Shown here: one piece after another, positions 1 through 13,300 of the stretch
How positions within the stretch are numbered: the stretch's first letter is position 1
Layout of the letters: each line of letters begins with the position of its first letter
Source: Rotaria macrura
Taxonomy: Eukaryota; Rotifera; Eurotatoria; Philodinida; Philodinidae
DNA length: 64,000 nt
Reading direction: 5' to 3'
Assembly (NCBI GenBank): GCA_900239685.1
Contig: OENT01000237.1
Location: 1-64,000 of the forward strand
The notes under the pieces: generated by a model
Database searches by the model: none
Told to the model about the DNA's origin: nothing
The model's input: only the letters and a program-made list of their open reading frames with translations
Program-made: the position numbers and the translations under genes

Positions 1-281
1 AAATTGGGAATGCAACGAAAATGAAGTGATATATGGTTTATATGAAGAAATGAATATTGAATACTACGTTGTAATATAACATGAAAATATATTTAGGTCC
101 GTTGTTTCTCATTTAGGTTTGTTGGAAAACGAACTCAATACGTTTCTTCTTTGATTGATCATAGTCGACTGTTGCTTGAACAATGTTTATGATTTGCTTA
201 TTGTTTTTGGGTTGGTTTACTATTCAGGTAACGCACATTGTTTGTTGAAATTTAGAAAATTTGATTTGATAGGATCTCACT
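1..281 (+). repeat. Duplicated ART promoter/leader block, copy 1
   Basis: This block is about 97% identical by eye to 10057-10338 (offset 10056). It carries the upstream region, the signal-peptide exon and the first bases of the following intron of ART1. Similarity stops abruptly after the shared sequence gatctcacttg. The left limit is unknown because the window begins inside the block. It shows that the promoter and leader of ART1 and ART2 share a recent common origin, by duplication or by gene conversion. Confidence 0.9.
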
Positions 282-2549
282 TGGTGTTAGGTGAATTCAA
301 GATAGTAATTTCAGAGTAGATGTTTAGAAACTGTTTTTCAGCTTATAGTTATTGGATTTAGCTATTTCTGCAATGAACCTAAACAAGAGATATCAGTTAA
401 TGAATCAATCACATGTTTGTTTTTTCGTTTAGTGCGTTTGCTGTTTTTCCAATATGAGAAATTAAAATAGAGAAATAATTTATGAAGAATATGTCCAGTA
501 GTAGAGTGTGATTAAAGTATTCCCGTCTTTTGCATTCACATTTGATGAAGATCTTGGACGACTTTCCAGGCGATGGGTTTAATAGGGCACTTTGTTGCCT
601 GGTGGGAACGTTTGATTTGAAAAATGAAGGTAATCGGAAAATATAAAGTGGTTGCTCATCCTGTTATCATATTTTGTCTTTTCCTTTTGGTACAGTCTTA
701 ACTTAGTTATGATTTTAAATTTAGAGACGACGAAAATTTATTTGAAACAGAAAGTGTCTTGTACGTACGAGCTATTTTTTACTGAGAAAACATAATTTGG
801 AAAATTTTCGCAATTATTGAAAATATTCTTCATGGATTCAGATGTGATATGTAATTATATGTGAAGAATTTTAGGATCCGACAATACACAGTGTGTGTGT
901 TACTTGTTCTTGTTGTCGTTGGCAATCGTCTCAAATAGATTTTGAGACAAGTCAGTATTAGTTGCTGAACTTTACCCATATATTTACAGTGCACTCTGAA
1001 AATTTCCATCGGCAGTCAACTCTATCAAAGCGTCAATACATCTTCATAAGTTGATTGAAGAGTCACCGAAGTCATTTCTTATTAATTCTTAACAGAGATG
1101 TCTCAATAAGCTGTGACAGTAGCCGAAAATGCTGGATCTCATAAAACTGAGAGTATTTCACACTAGATAAGACAACTTCTGTATTTGATTTCTTTCGCGA
1201 TAGAAATTCAAAAGTCATAAAATAGAATGGCAACAGTGTAGCTCGTTAAATACCGCATGAACTCAGTTGGAGTTACTTTTTAAAGATACACCTTAGCAAT
1301 TAAGTAATTACATTCTTTATTTTTTTCTTGCACTATAAATTCTGAAAAATAGAAAGATATGCTTCGAACCTGCGAGAGATTTTGATTTGAGGTTTCCGGT
1401 AAAAAAGCATAAGATTTATTAAATTCATAGTTAATAAATCGAAAATATATTAGCACGTTTTCAACATTGTGGAAATCAAGAACTACGTAATTGGTTGGAG
1501 CTTTGAGTGCTGCAGAAAAAACAGATTCTTTTTTATTCATAGACAGTGGCTGTGTTACTTAGTGCTGCGAATCTTCGGTCGATCTATATGAACATGGCGA
1601 ATGTATCTCTGCTGGATGCATTTGAAAATCTACCCGAAGGGGAAAGAGAAGAGATTTTGTTTTGTGCCACAGAATCCTTCCGTCAATCTACAGATCTAAA
1701 TGGATTATCAAAAGAAGAAGTTGCTGCAATCAAATCCTACACCTTCGGTTCTGGACTATGCTCTTCGCTCAATGCAGCACTTCGTACTGAAAATTTCAAA
1801 GAAATCGAACCATGGTTTCCTTATTTAAGACTTCTTCACATTGCTCTCAGCAAGTTACCTCCAACGAATGGACTTTTCTGTCGTGGAGTTACTGGCAGAA
1901 TAAGTCATCTTTATCAAGTCGGTTCTATTGTTACTTGGGTAAGTAATGCAATCGAAAATTTTTATTTCAATCAGACCTTTGTGGAATAGTATCTTCATTT
2001 GACAAAATATGAAAGACGAGCACACAAAGATGTATAGATTGCAATGTATTTTCGGATTATTGTCCAGTTCAATGCTGCGTACCCGATTCGCTCGTCAAAG
2101 CATTCCTAAGGCTACTAGTACTTTATATTAAATTACATGCCAGACATTGATATTTATCAACTAAGAGTACCATTATGGGTCAGCAGGTCGAATGATAAGC
2201 GCAGAAAGTCACAGGATGATTGGTTTTACGTATAGGTACATATTAATCTAGTTCATGTTTTGTCTTGTTTTCTTAATAGTGGGGAGTCTCATCACTATCG
2301 ACAAGAAATTATACATGTCTCAATTTTGCACAGCAATTTTCCATGGACTATTCACTTGGCAATTTATTTTGGATCAAAGCGTCAACAGCAAGAAAAATAT
2401 CAGATTTCTCTTCCATCCCATTTGAAGAGGAATCACTTTTATTACCTGCGACGAGATTCAAAGTTCTTGATAACCAGTTGCATTCAATATATGAAGATTT
2501 GCATGAAATCACTCTCGAAGAAATCAACTTCGATTTTGATGATCAATAA
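183..2549 (+). CDS. ART1: secreted mono-ADP-ribosyltransferase (R-S-E type), multi-exon
   Basis: Predicted ADP-ribosyltransferase of the animal ecto-ART family, which moves ADP-ribose from NAD+ to a protein acceptor. Exons read: 183-227 (15 codons, MFMICLLFLGWFTIQ, a hydrophobic signal peptide, donor CAG|GTAACG), 1543-1938 (396 nt) and 2280-2549. All junctions are phase 0. The second exon ends with GLFCRGV, holding the catalytic Arg, then ..TW|GTAAGT. The third exon opens with W-G-V-S-S-L-S, the Ser motif, and carries FEEESLLLPATRF, whose E-x-E supplies the catalytic Glu typical of arginine-specific ARTs. It ends at a TAA overlapping an AATAAA signal, with no transmembrane segment, so the protein is predicted to be secreted, about 236 residues. 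A further small exon in the 1.3-kb first intron cannot be excluded. The GTG at 1546 is inside the exon and is not the start. Substrate unknown. Confidence 0.8.
228..1542 (+). other. First intron of ART1
   Basis: This is the inferred intron between the signal-peptide exon and the first catalytic exon. It starts GTAACG and ends ttttttattcatAG. It is AT-rich and I see no other recognisable gene in it. At 1.3 kb it is far longer than the 47-63 nt introns common at the right end of the window. A missed short coding exon is possible. Confidence 0.55.
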
Positions 2550-4810
2550 ACCGAATTTAAAATTGACTTTGCTTACACTTTACAACGTAAAACACATCAG
2601 CCGTTGAATTTGAATTACGAAATTAAACAACTGAAGAGTTATTTGGAAACTAGACAGTTGGTTGAATCTTTCCTGATATTAACTATTCCAATAATAAAAA
2701 TGGAGAAATAACGACTAACAAAAACCGTGTATACTTAACGGATTCTAAAAGTTGACAACCAAATCAAGATCATCGTTACTTAATACGATGCTCTAGGATC
2801 GATAATCAAAACAACTGAAAATTTGTTCATGAAAGTTAACGACTCCTCATTTGATTGTGTCTATGATTGTTTCGCGTGCTTGTTTGCATCGTTTGTTTTT
2901 GTTTGAACGATCTAAAAAATCTATCCAATGAAGATGCTTGTCACTCTCGTTAATCTATTTATCTTTAGAGATTTACAAATGACATCGAAATTTTTCAAAA
3001 CGATCTTCTCTCTTTTTCCTTTGAGAAGATACATGGCTTTATTAATTATCTTTCTCCATTTCAAGATCTATGAAGCATCAATTAACATTCAAAGTAAAAT
3101 AAACTATAGAAGACAAATATTAAACAAATAGAATCGACTAAAGCTTTACCATTCAATTTTTGTTATTACTACCGATGTGACATATGTTCCAATTCTAAAG
3201 AAAAGTTCATAACCGTGAGGTTTGAAGTCACATCTAAAAATGTGTTCGAAGACCAATGTAAGATACAATCCTAGCTACAGACAAGTTTCTATGTCAAAAG
3301 ACTATTTCGTATACACATTTTTAAGCTTATCTGGATAAACTTGTCAAGCATGTTGAGAGGTTTAATGAAAAAAGGAGAAAGTACTACTTTCATTGCAACA
3401 AGAAGTTTTGTTGGAACAACCTTACAAATTTTCTTTTTTCATCGATACAAGTATTTTTTCTCTCGTTCCATTCGATTGAACATTGTTTCTTTCACTATAA
3501 GAACAATATCGTTGTGGAAGCTTACGGTATGGGAATTCGAAAATATTTATTTCACAAAATAGCTTGCATATATAAGATATTCATGCAACTTCATAATGAA
3601 CAAAGCTTCCATCGAAGCTTTGGAGTTACATTGACGAGGAGTTTCTCAAAAATTTTCCAGGCAATTTATTTATCAGCAACTAAAGAATTTTCCAGTTCCG
3701 TTCTCTCGCCGGGTCAATTAAATTTTATTAATCGACCTGTTTTCATGCATTTTTCTCGATTATTCATCTAGGAACTTCATGTAAATGAATATCGAGGAAA
3801 TCGAATATCTTATCAATAATAGTGATTTCTAATAAAGTGTATGCTATCAGAAAACTTTTAAAGTCTAAATTTTGCTAGGCTGTAAGTTGTTCCAGATATT
3901 ACAAACGTCTTTCCATGTTGACCAAACATCTAACTATGAATATGTAGGTGGAACAGACTAGCAACTAGATATGTAGCTAGATTGGTAACTGAAATAGAGC
4001 ATTTCTTTCTTCAAGTGAAAGTATCGATCATCATAATTCATTACATCGATGACGCCCTGTTGCTTCATGGATGCGGTGAATATGGCCCATACAGAACAAC
4101 GCGCTTTCTAGAGTTAAGAATTACTTAACAGGTAAAATATCACCAGCTAAAATGAAATTATATATTAAAATTGCTACGTTCCTTTATATGATCCTAGTTC
4201 CAATCTTCATTTGCAATTATTATATTGGTTTGAAAAAAAAAGAACTAAAAAGTAAATAAAATGAAACTGAACGTCTATATTTTCATAAGACAAAATTCGA
4301 ATATCTCCATCTCGATGCAAAACATTAAGATGATAGTTTCAACTCCCAGCAAAATAAATTTCCAAAAATGTTGTCTCATAAGAATTCACATTTAGCACTT
4401 CTTACAATCTCTGCTCTTTATTTCAACATATGTGGTCATATTGGATGAACGGCAAAAATAAAAGTGACTCAGAACGTCATCGCTGTCTCATTATCATTGT
4501 AACCTCGTATGGTGCGCATGACAATTTAAATGAAGCGTACACAGGCAGGAATGCCAACCTCAATTGACGATTGGCATTCAATACGACACTGATTTAGTTC
4601 TGAAATATACTTCGCATATTTTTTGACAACACTTTGAAAAGTATGTCGATTGGCGTAAGTGACGCTCCTCAAAAATTTCTTTGCGACTAACTTTTAGAAA
4701 TTTCATCGATCTATGATAAATTCAAAATCATAGCATTTATGAGTGAAATTATATTCTTAAATACCTTCCCAATCAGCCTGATATTATCCTATGATGACTA
4801 GAGTAATTTA
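2550..4810. other. Gene-free AT-rich spacer after ART1
   Basis: Only short, low-complexity open frames rich in Phe, Ile and Leu occur here, with no conserved motif, consistent splice context or recognisable repeat. A second polyadenylation-like AATAAA lies near 2693. I see nothing else I can support. Confidence 0.5.
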
Positions 4811-6340
4811 TCTACTAATTTTTATCGACATCCATGTGTGTGTTTTTTTATTAATAAACTCATTTCTACATCTAATGATTTCTCATACTTTCTGGACTAA
4901 CACAATGGGCAACATTGAAACATTCCAAGTCTCATTTGCCGTGTTCATAAAACAACTGTTCTTCTTCTTATTTTTCTCATCAATCGCTTTTAATCAATCT
5001 TTTTGATTTTCGACCTTAACCCTTTCCAGCCGGCTCCCAGAAGGCAGACAGCAAGAAAGTATTGTCTTGCATATTTTTTGTTGCTCTACCATAGTGATAC
5101 CAAAAAGATAGTTTTCAGAATAAAAATTTTTTTTTCTATCCAATGGCTACATGTTGTCATTTGGCAACACCCGGCCATAACGGGTCAACTCGGTTGACAA
5201 GTTTTTTTCGATTTCGATTATAAAAATGCATTATTCAGTACCTCTTCGTTTATTAAAAACACCTAAACATGAAAAGAATTACTCGAACATAGATAGTGTG
5301 GCTCCATGGAGCTTTTTAAAAATTAAAATTTCGTTTTTTGGTACAAACCTCCAGTGTACCACACTTGCACTTCTCCAAAAAGAACACAGAAAACAATAAT
5401 TAGTTTGAATACGAATGTATGTGTACATAAATGAAAGATCTACACAAGCGTCTGCATTCAACCTACAACGAACCCATTCTTGTTCGTTTATTATACTCCA
5501 AAGACTAAACAACTTGAATTTTGTCAGAAAATGCTAGATTTAAATTTGAAAAACGGCATGGAAAGCATTCTAGATATGTTTGAGGCGTATTTTCATCTAA
5601 AAACGTTTTGAGCAAACGAAAAGACATTGAGTAGTGCATTTTAATTATCGAAATCGAAAAACAAAATTTTCAATTTTTTGACCTGTTACGACCGGCTGTT
5701 GCCAAATGGTAACATCTATCATGTTTATTGTTCGGATCTACTGAACAATCCTTTTTAGTAATGTAATATGCAATAGATCTAAACAGCAAAGTTTATAGCT
5801 AATGACTTCTAGTATTCACTCAGTTAATCTGCAAGAAAATGATTTTTACGGTTGAATACCTTCTATGGGATATTGTTGATAGATTCGGCCATATTCTCAA
5901 CGGAAAGTTCCTTTTCATATTGGAAATCGTGAGTGTATCATAAAGTGTCTTGCAGTAATTATGGAATCGTTAAAAAATTTTACATCTCTACTATAAGCAA
6001 ACCATTCTAGAAATATTGCCTAAATGTTGCCAAATGGCAACATCCGGTCGGAAAGGGTTAACTAAATCATGAAATCCAATCGTGTTAATATTTTGCTCTC
6101 GTTAATCTTGAAAAAAAGTGCATGAAATTATTACTAACATTATCTTTAGCTGATGTTTTTGTTTCTCTGGATTGACCGATTGAAAACGAAGATAAATATG
6201 TCTCAGAAGAAAAGTTCACGTAATAAACTATTTTATGGATCACTAAGAGAAGTCTGATAATTTGGATTTCATTGGTATTGTAATGAAAAGATAACTCAAA
6301 TATGCACTATTAAACAAAAATTAAAACGATGGTTTACTCA
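4811..6340. repeat. Tandem-duplicated flanking block, copy 1 (split by a MITE)
   Basis: The block matches 15833-16382 from the shared start tctactaatttttatcgac to the shared end ggtttactcag. It is interrupted in this copy at the TTAA of 5016-5019 by the 1038-bp element 5020-6057. Copy 2 has about 60 extra bases around 16090-16155 instead. Both copies lie downstream of an ART gene (ART1 here, ART2 there), so they look like the 3' part of the same old tandem duplication. No convincing coding potential. Confidence 0.88.
5020..6057. mobile_element. Non-autonomous piggyBac-like element (MITE), 1038 bp
   Basis: Its ends are inverted repeats: CCCTTTCCAGCCGG on the left and CCGGTCGGAAAGGG on the right, mismatched only at the central AG/GA. 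It is flanked by TTAA at 5016-5019 and 6058-6061. The paralogous block at 16040-16043 has a single uninterrupted TTAA, which is the empty site. A TTAA duplication together with CCC..GGG ends is the signature of the piggyBac superfamily. Inside, near both ends, there are several copies of GTTGCCAAATGGCAAC or close variants, a 7-bp inverted repeat with a 2-bp spacer, which could be transposase-binding sites. There is no transposase reading frame, so any movement would need a partner elsewhere. Confidence 0.9.
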
Positions 6341-9300
6341 GTGATAAGAAAAGCGAATTCCGTCTATTCGGGATATGGTGACAATTCACACGATCCAGAG
6401 GAAACAATGGTGATCCACCTGATCCGTACGATACGCACGATACATTGGAGATACAGAGGATACAAGTTTTTTCAATCGAAAAATTCAAAATAAATAGCAT
6501 TGATGTAATACGAGTACGATGAGTCAATGCTAGTGAAAAATTTCATTCGATTGGAAAGAGTTTTTAATGCTTTTTATCACTTCTTTCTGCCTCGAGTACA
6601 TTTTTTTATCGAGTGAAATGGACTTAATGTAAGAGAAATAAGAATTCTATCTGTACAATGCCAGCTAAATCTACTTTCTTAACGTTCATTCTATCTGTGT
6701 AAAATATGTGACTGAACCAATAGATATAAAAGTTATCCCACATAAGTAAAGACTGATCTTCCGTTCAATCGATACTGTTAGACACTGCTCTCTTTCATAT
6801 GTATAGGAAACTAATTCAAGGATGATGGTACAAATTATTTGAAAAAATGCGTTAGGTTGTTAAGATGTCTCTATATTTTGAGCACCTAATTGCGAAAAAC
6901 TACTCTTTTTATGACTATGTATGTCTACATGTATTTCTCAATAACAATAATTTGATTGAACTCGAGACGTCTAACGTACATACATTTTAAGTTGATCCCC
7001 TTATCGTATAAACATATGGTCAGATGAATCAAATATGAATAAATTGATCATTGCTGCCAGTTAAACAATGGAACGGTCATTTCTAGACGTTGTGGATACG
7101 TATATCTCGTAACTCGATCAAATTACAGGGCTGACATTCTATTCATAAAAACATCTTGTTGAATAATTTCTTTAGCAAAAATCTTGACTATCTAATTACA
7201 TAGTTTCTATGGCCTGGGAAACTGTTCAAAAGTATTATGATTTTGATCGATGACATGGTTTTGAAAGAGTCTGATCTCTTAAGATGCCTGATCAGCCGGT
7301 ATCTTGTTAATAAAGTTTTAAAAGGAGCTCATAATGGGATGAAATGGCTCAGTTCCTTTATGTTCCATCGCATCAGCTGGGAAATTTTCTTATCGTATCG
7401 GGTTTTTTTTCTTGTTTAATAAAAAATAGTCTGAGTTTTTTTTGTCATTAGCATGTTTTGAGCAAATACTTTATAGAAACGCTGACTAATAAACTTCATA
7501 ATATCCTCCTTGTTTGTCTTTCTTCTTCAAAACAGATATGTTCGTTGCTAACTATTTTCTATTTGTTGTCATAAGAAACTTTTAAACCTATTTTTCAGAA
7601 GTTTAAATAATGATACCAACAGTTGTTTTTTTGTGAATTTCGAGAAATTTGATAAGCGCTTATATTTTTAACATTCTACTTAACAGCTATTGATTTTACG
7701 AATAAGATACTTGGTTATAAAGAATCCTCAGTTTAAATGAATGTTGAACAGAAATAGTTTATTAACCTTCTACTGAAAACGAGCTAATGCGTATACACAA
7801 GATTCTGTTGGATTATACATAGATCCTAAATTAATTAATTTCAAAACAATTTGCAAAGATCTAGAGAAACCGACTGACATACAACAGTATAGTAAAGAAA
7901 AAGTCTAGTGGCTCTTATCACTAGAAAGCTATGAAAAATCGTCGCAAGTAACAAATATTCCATGATAAAAAGATACGCTGGAGAGGAGTATCTATTACTT
8001 TCTATTGTTTAAACATATGAAAATGCAATCCTGTAATAGAAAAGAAAATATTAAAATTTCCAACTGAATTGATCAAACTCTGATTGTAAGGATGCCGATG
8101 AATTCACTTTTGTATTTATGAGGGTTTTGTCAAGATTATAATACCTTAGATTCGGAGTTTGATTCGTCTCGAAATCAATACATTATATGTGATTAGTATA
8201 CTTATGAGGTCCTACATACCGGTTCCTACTTGCACGAATAGAAGACACTCAGCTGATTAAGCAAAAAAGTTGTAGAAATCCATTCTAGATTTTAAGTCAA
8301 TATCTCTATTAGACAAGTTGTCTCGTGGAACATGCTCTCCCTCCATTAATGAGCGCTGGCTTTCAACTAATGCAGAGTTAGAAGCAGGAAATGAAGATAA
8401 CGTAATGATAGAAGAAGACAAAGACAGGGTCAAGTTTATTGATACAGATGGATGAGATTCACTTCCAAAAATAGAAAATGAATTATTCACAAACATTATA
8501 GTAGTAATAGCCTAAGTAATTGAATCCGATGCTGAATCTGAACGAATCTGATCAACCGACAGAATCCTGGTTGAGGAATGAGTAATGGATCTGATTGGAA
8601 AATAGTGATTTATTATTTGGGTGCCAATTAAAACCTGATGACGTTATCAGAGGTCTGTCATAACCTTATAGCGGATGTCGTCGGATTCCAATCCTAAGCA
8701 TTTAAATGCCGTTCCGAAACCAAGATTCCGTTGGTTTTACAGAAATTCACCATAAAATCTGATCGAATCCTGTTGTTGGGATGAATCTCCTGAAAATAAT
8801 AAACAGAATCAAATCATTTGTTACTATTAAAATCGATCAAACTATGTCCTTTCTCTAGTCGCTCTCTCATTACTATTCTTGTTCTTTTGTATCCGAATGT
8901 TTGAATTACTTAATTAGCCACATCATTTCTAGTTGGTTTGTTTTCACTAAAAGATAAGTACGACATCTTTATTAAAATAATTTTAATGTTCTTCATAAAG
9001 AAATACTTCATGTGTGAAATCCTCTTGTCACACGGGACGGATGGAATGGGACAGAACATGTTTGTATCTCATGAGATGTGCCTGTCGAAAAAATAAGCAA
9101 TAAACCACTGCCGAACGAATTCCAAAGAACCTCAAACATATCACATAACGTACGTCTTTGGCACATACGTACCGTATCAATATATTACTCATCTACTGAT
9201 CTCTCATAACACGAGTAACATCAGACAGACACTGATAATATCCAGTACCGGCAGCTCTCAAAACGATGACGGCTCATTTTGTATTCTATGCATCAAATAA

Positions 9301-10056
9301 ATCTTTCATTCAATATCTTTATCACAAACATATTCAAATGTTGATGGATTTCGAAATCATTCAACAAAATATATTAGCTGATACAAGAATAGTTCTGTGT
9401 AGAAAAATCATTGTATATATCAATTTCAAAGTGCGCCTATCAAGAGCGGTAATTTATTACGTTTGCTTTTTCATTAAATTATTTCCGAGATAGTTTCGTT
9501 TTGATTATTTATTATTTTATGCTAATCGATTACAACGAGGGATTGACGAAATCGAATCTTTTATTGTGTGACAACAATTGATCGGTATTCACTGGTAAGT
9601 GACTGAAGATGCCATATACTTCTCTGTAAGATAATTCTCGGATGAAGATAGTCTCGAGTGAAAGTATTCTTGTGCTCATCAGAATGTCGATGGAAAACGA
9701 TTGCTTGAATAGTAAAGTGNTCTTCGAATAGAATGTAAAGTTCGAATCGGTAACTAACCTACCGTAAAGTTCTATACCATCTTTGAAATGAAATCTTCGT
9801 TCTTGGTGTTGAGTGTGCTCGTTTCAACAGTAGTTTTGAGATGCATTGCGAGATTATAGTCGTGTATTCTACATAGCAGTGCGGTTAGTTCATGGAGTCT
9901 GTTCAGTAGAGAGATTTATCATTCATATTTCCCGTGCACGATTACAAACAGTTTAGTGACTTCGTTGTATATTTCATTGTGTCCATTGAGATTGATGAGA
10001 TAAATGAGTTGACAAATCTATGCTGGGAAGTGTATCGATGAAATCGGATCTCATAA
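6341..10056. other. Intergenic spacer upstream of ART2
   Basis: A 3.7-kb AT-rich stretch. It contains short open frames without recognisable motifs, a stretch with repeated gaatc-type words around 8510-8780, and a single undetermined base at 9720. Part of the right end is probably the ART2 promoter, because the duplicated leader block starts at 10057. I see no supported gene. Confidence 0.45.
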
Positions 10057-10338
10057 AAATTGGGAATGCAACGAAAATGAAGTGATATATGGTTTATATG
10101 AAGAAATGAATATTCAATACTACGTTGTAATATAACATGAAAATATATTTAGGTCCGTTGTTCCTCATTTAGGTTTGCTGGAAAACGAACTCAATACGTT
10201 TTTTCTTTGATTGATCATAGTCGACTGTTGCTTGAACAATGTTTATGATTTGCTTATTGTTTTTGGGTTGGTTTACTATTCAGGTAACGCACATTGTTTG
10301 TTGACATTCAGAACATTTGATTTGATAGGATCTCACTT
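10057..10338 (+). repeat. Duplicated ART promoter/leader block, copy 2
   Basis: The counterpart of 1-281, containing the same signal-peptide exon. The few differences lie outside the 45 coding bases. Similarity ends where copy 1 reads ggtgttagg and this copy reads gtaataagg. Confidence 0.9.
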
Positions 10339-13300
10339 GTAATAAGGTAAGCATATTAGAATGTACCATTGAAGAAGAAAAAAAACTACTAGGATAAGTG
10401 TTTGCATTAAAAAATGATCGGATTTCATGATAACACATGCGTATCATAATAAACGAAGGAACTTGATACGACAGGGATAGTATCGCTGAGTTCTTGTAAA
10501 GATTCATTCGAAATGGGCAGTCATGTGGTAAAATATATATTAATCATAATTGCATCGGTAGATACTGAAATGTTTTTATTCACTCTGTAACATAATTTTC
10601 AATCTAGTGAAGAAATTTAAATTGTTGCATCTAATTTTTGATAGAAAAAATTAGTAGTTGTAATTCTGTATACTATCGATTCAGAATTCGTGTTGGTTTT
10701 CACACCAAATCTCGTTTTTTTGTAATTTCTCTCATAAAGCTGTAGTTTTTTTTTAAATTTCGAAATTGAGATAAATGCATCAAAAGTTAGCGCGTTTTTT
10801 GCTCTATCAGAATAAATGCAGGTTTTTACCCAAAAGCTCAATTTCCTCGGACACTTTGAGGATTTCTGGAAGCCCTCCTAAAAAAACTGAATTTTCCTCA
10901 AAAATTCTCAAATTTGGAAAAAATTCTTCAAAAAAATCTTCTTCGGTTATTCTCAGTTTGCACTTTCCGAAAAGAGCATCCCAAATTTCTCAGTCCAGCT
11001 TCATACGATGTATTCATTTTTTTTTGTTTGAAAGAGCATGTCAAGATGCAAGGCAGTGCAGTGTCCTTTTTAACAAAAACCGTTCTTTATGAGTGTATAA
11101 AAGTGGATCTCTATTAACCCCCCCCCCCTGTCTTTCCAGGATTTTTTTATGTCATTGAACTCATGATTACTGTTTTCCGCTGAAAAAGTAAGAATTTAAA
11201 AAAAATGACTCTGTACTGCCCTCCATGTTCACATGCGCTCTTTCTAAAAAAAACTGTTAAAGAAATATCATGAACCTGGACCAAGAAATACGGGTTGCCA
11301 AATTTGCTATTTCGGACCCTTGTCAGGTCCGTATCTCAGTCAAACACCATGAGAGATTGCTGAAAATTTAACCATTACCTTTCCATACCAAGCCTAACAC
11401 AATCCTGTAAGTTTCATGCAATTCGAACGTTTCTGGATCAAGATCGATTTTTGAGGGTGCAGGGGGGGGGGGCGCATAAAGTATTACTAATACCATCCTT
11501 TAGTATTTAATAATAATGTTGTTATAAATCAAGAAAAGGTAAGTTTTAAGTCACTTTTACCGTTAAAATCTTTTTTCTTGCTGATAGCATATACTTTATA
11601 ATTTAGGCTTTTTATTTGAATATTTTACATTTCGTGAAGAAATGTATGATATGAACACCATCAGTACCCAACAATATAACTGCTATTCGCAACAATTTTT
11701 CACAGAACATCTTTCGAGGTTCTGAATGCGGGAATCATTTTACCAGTGTTTCCAAGTTCTACTTGAAAATTCGAGAACCTGAAAAGGTGTTTGCTTTAAA
11801 TTCCGTACGATTTCACAGTCTTGCGGAAGTTTAGCAGGAAGTTTAAAAATTTTAAAACATTGTACACGAATCGAGTTAGAACCCAAAAGTTTAACTGTTC
11901 ATATTGTCACATTTAGAAAACACTTATCGATCTTAGTATAAGATCCGTGTTTATTATTGATAAAGTGTAGTGATATAGATATTATCCTTTTCAATTGACA
12001 TAGATACTCTAAGATCAACTGGATTGCTTTTGCCGCTAAGTGATTTCATCAATCGATTAGTAAATCTCGAGATCATGATTCAATCTTGCATGCAGAATTT
12101 TTAATATTCGTTGGTCCGTTCAGTTTCTCATGGATTTAAATCTAGTTCATCAGAGCTCTTCGTAATTCTTCACTACTTAGATTTATGCAGTGACACCAAA
12201 GCAGTGGCACCCTAATTTCAGGAGACGAATAGAACTGCTATAATTCAATGTTTGCGATTCTTCGTGGACTGTATTTTATATAGGTACGAATCAATTTTGG
12301 AAAAGTGATGATAACTGTCAGCTTGCTATTGAAAAAAGAATATTACATATCTGAACATCTTTAGTAGATCAAGTTTTTGTACGGTACATTCATTCCTCGG
12401 ATTCACAGCTGAGATAATTAGAATCAGAGCTCCGATATCCCATCAGACGCATTGGAACGAAACCTGGATCCATGGGGTGGAATGGGATGAAAGATTCGTC
12501 CCATGGAATATTCTATGGATTTTTCGATTATGATATTTTTGGAAAAAAAAATGACGTTGGTAGTCATTGGCGAGAATCAATCTCATCTTTCGTTCTTAGT
12601 TTCTAGTGAGAATTTTTCTTCTATCATGTACCCATTCCCGGATCATCATCATGCGTTCTTTCTGATAAGAATGAGTAATGGTTCGACTTCCAAAAAAACA
12701 ATATCGGATATTCCATGTGTTCAGGTTTTGAAGTGTTCGATGCTTCTAAAAACTTATCTAATATCCGAAATTTCTGAAATATCTGAAATTTTCAATATCT
12801 CTGAAAACTTCACTTGCAGTACTATGTATATCGCGTTGACGGAAACTGGGAATTTCGGTAATTTCCTTTTTCAGAAATCTGAATTTACCTGGATGGGATG
12901 GGGTGATTTTCGAATTCCATGGGATCAGAGGGGATGGTACGGATGAAGAAAATTAATCTCATGGAACAAATTTCTCGTCGCATCCCATCCCACTCGGAGC
13001 TCTGATTAGAATGTAGCATATTGCTTGAAAACATCACAGATCAACGTTTTGAGTTATTTCTGATTGTAAGTCACAAGCATAGATGAGAGACTTATATCTG
13101 AAATTAAACTATTGTTCTTCTATTCTTCTTGATCTAGTTAGTGTAAATAAAAAAGACACACAAGAATAATCCGTAGGAGTCAGGAATTTTTAGTAGGATT
13201 TATTATTTAGAAAAATGCTGGTATCTCTCCACATAACTCATCAGTGCAGATAGCATAAAAACTATCGAAACATATTCTACATCAAGAGCTGTTAGTTAGT

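Noticed and set aside
5150-6050. Repeated GTTGCCAAATGGCAAC motifs considered as a CRISPR-like or regulatory array
   Set aside because: The copies are irregularly spaced, few, and confined to the ends of the MITE in a eukaryotic genome. Best explained as transposase-binding repeats.
10775-11117. Overlapping + strand frames of 105 and 67 codons
   Set aside because: Low-complexity Lys/Ser/Phe composition caused by A/T homopolymers, no counterpart in the ART1 intron.
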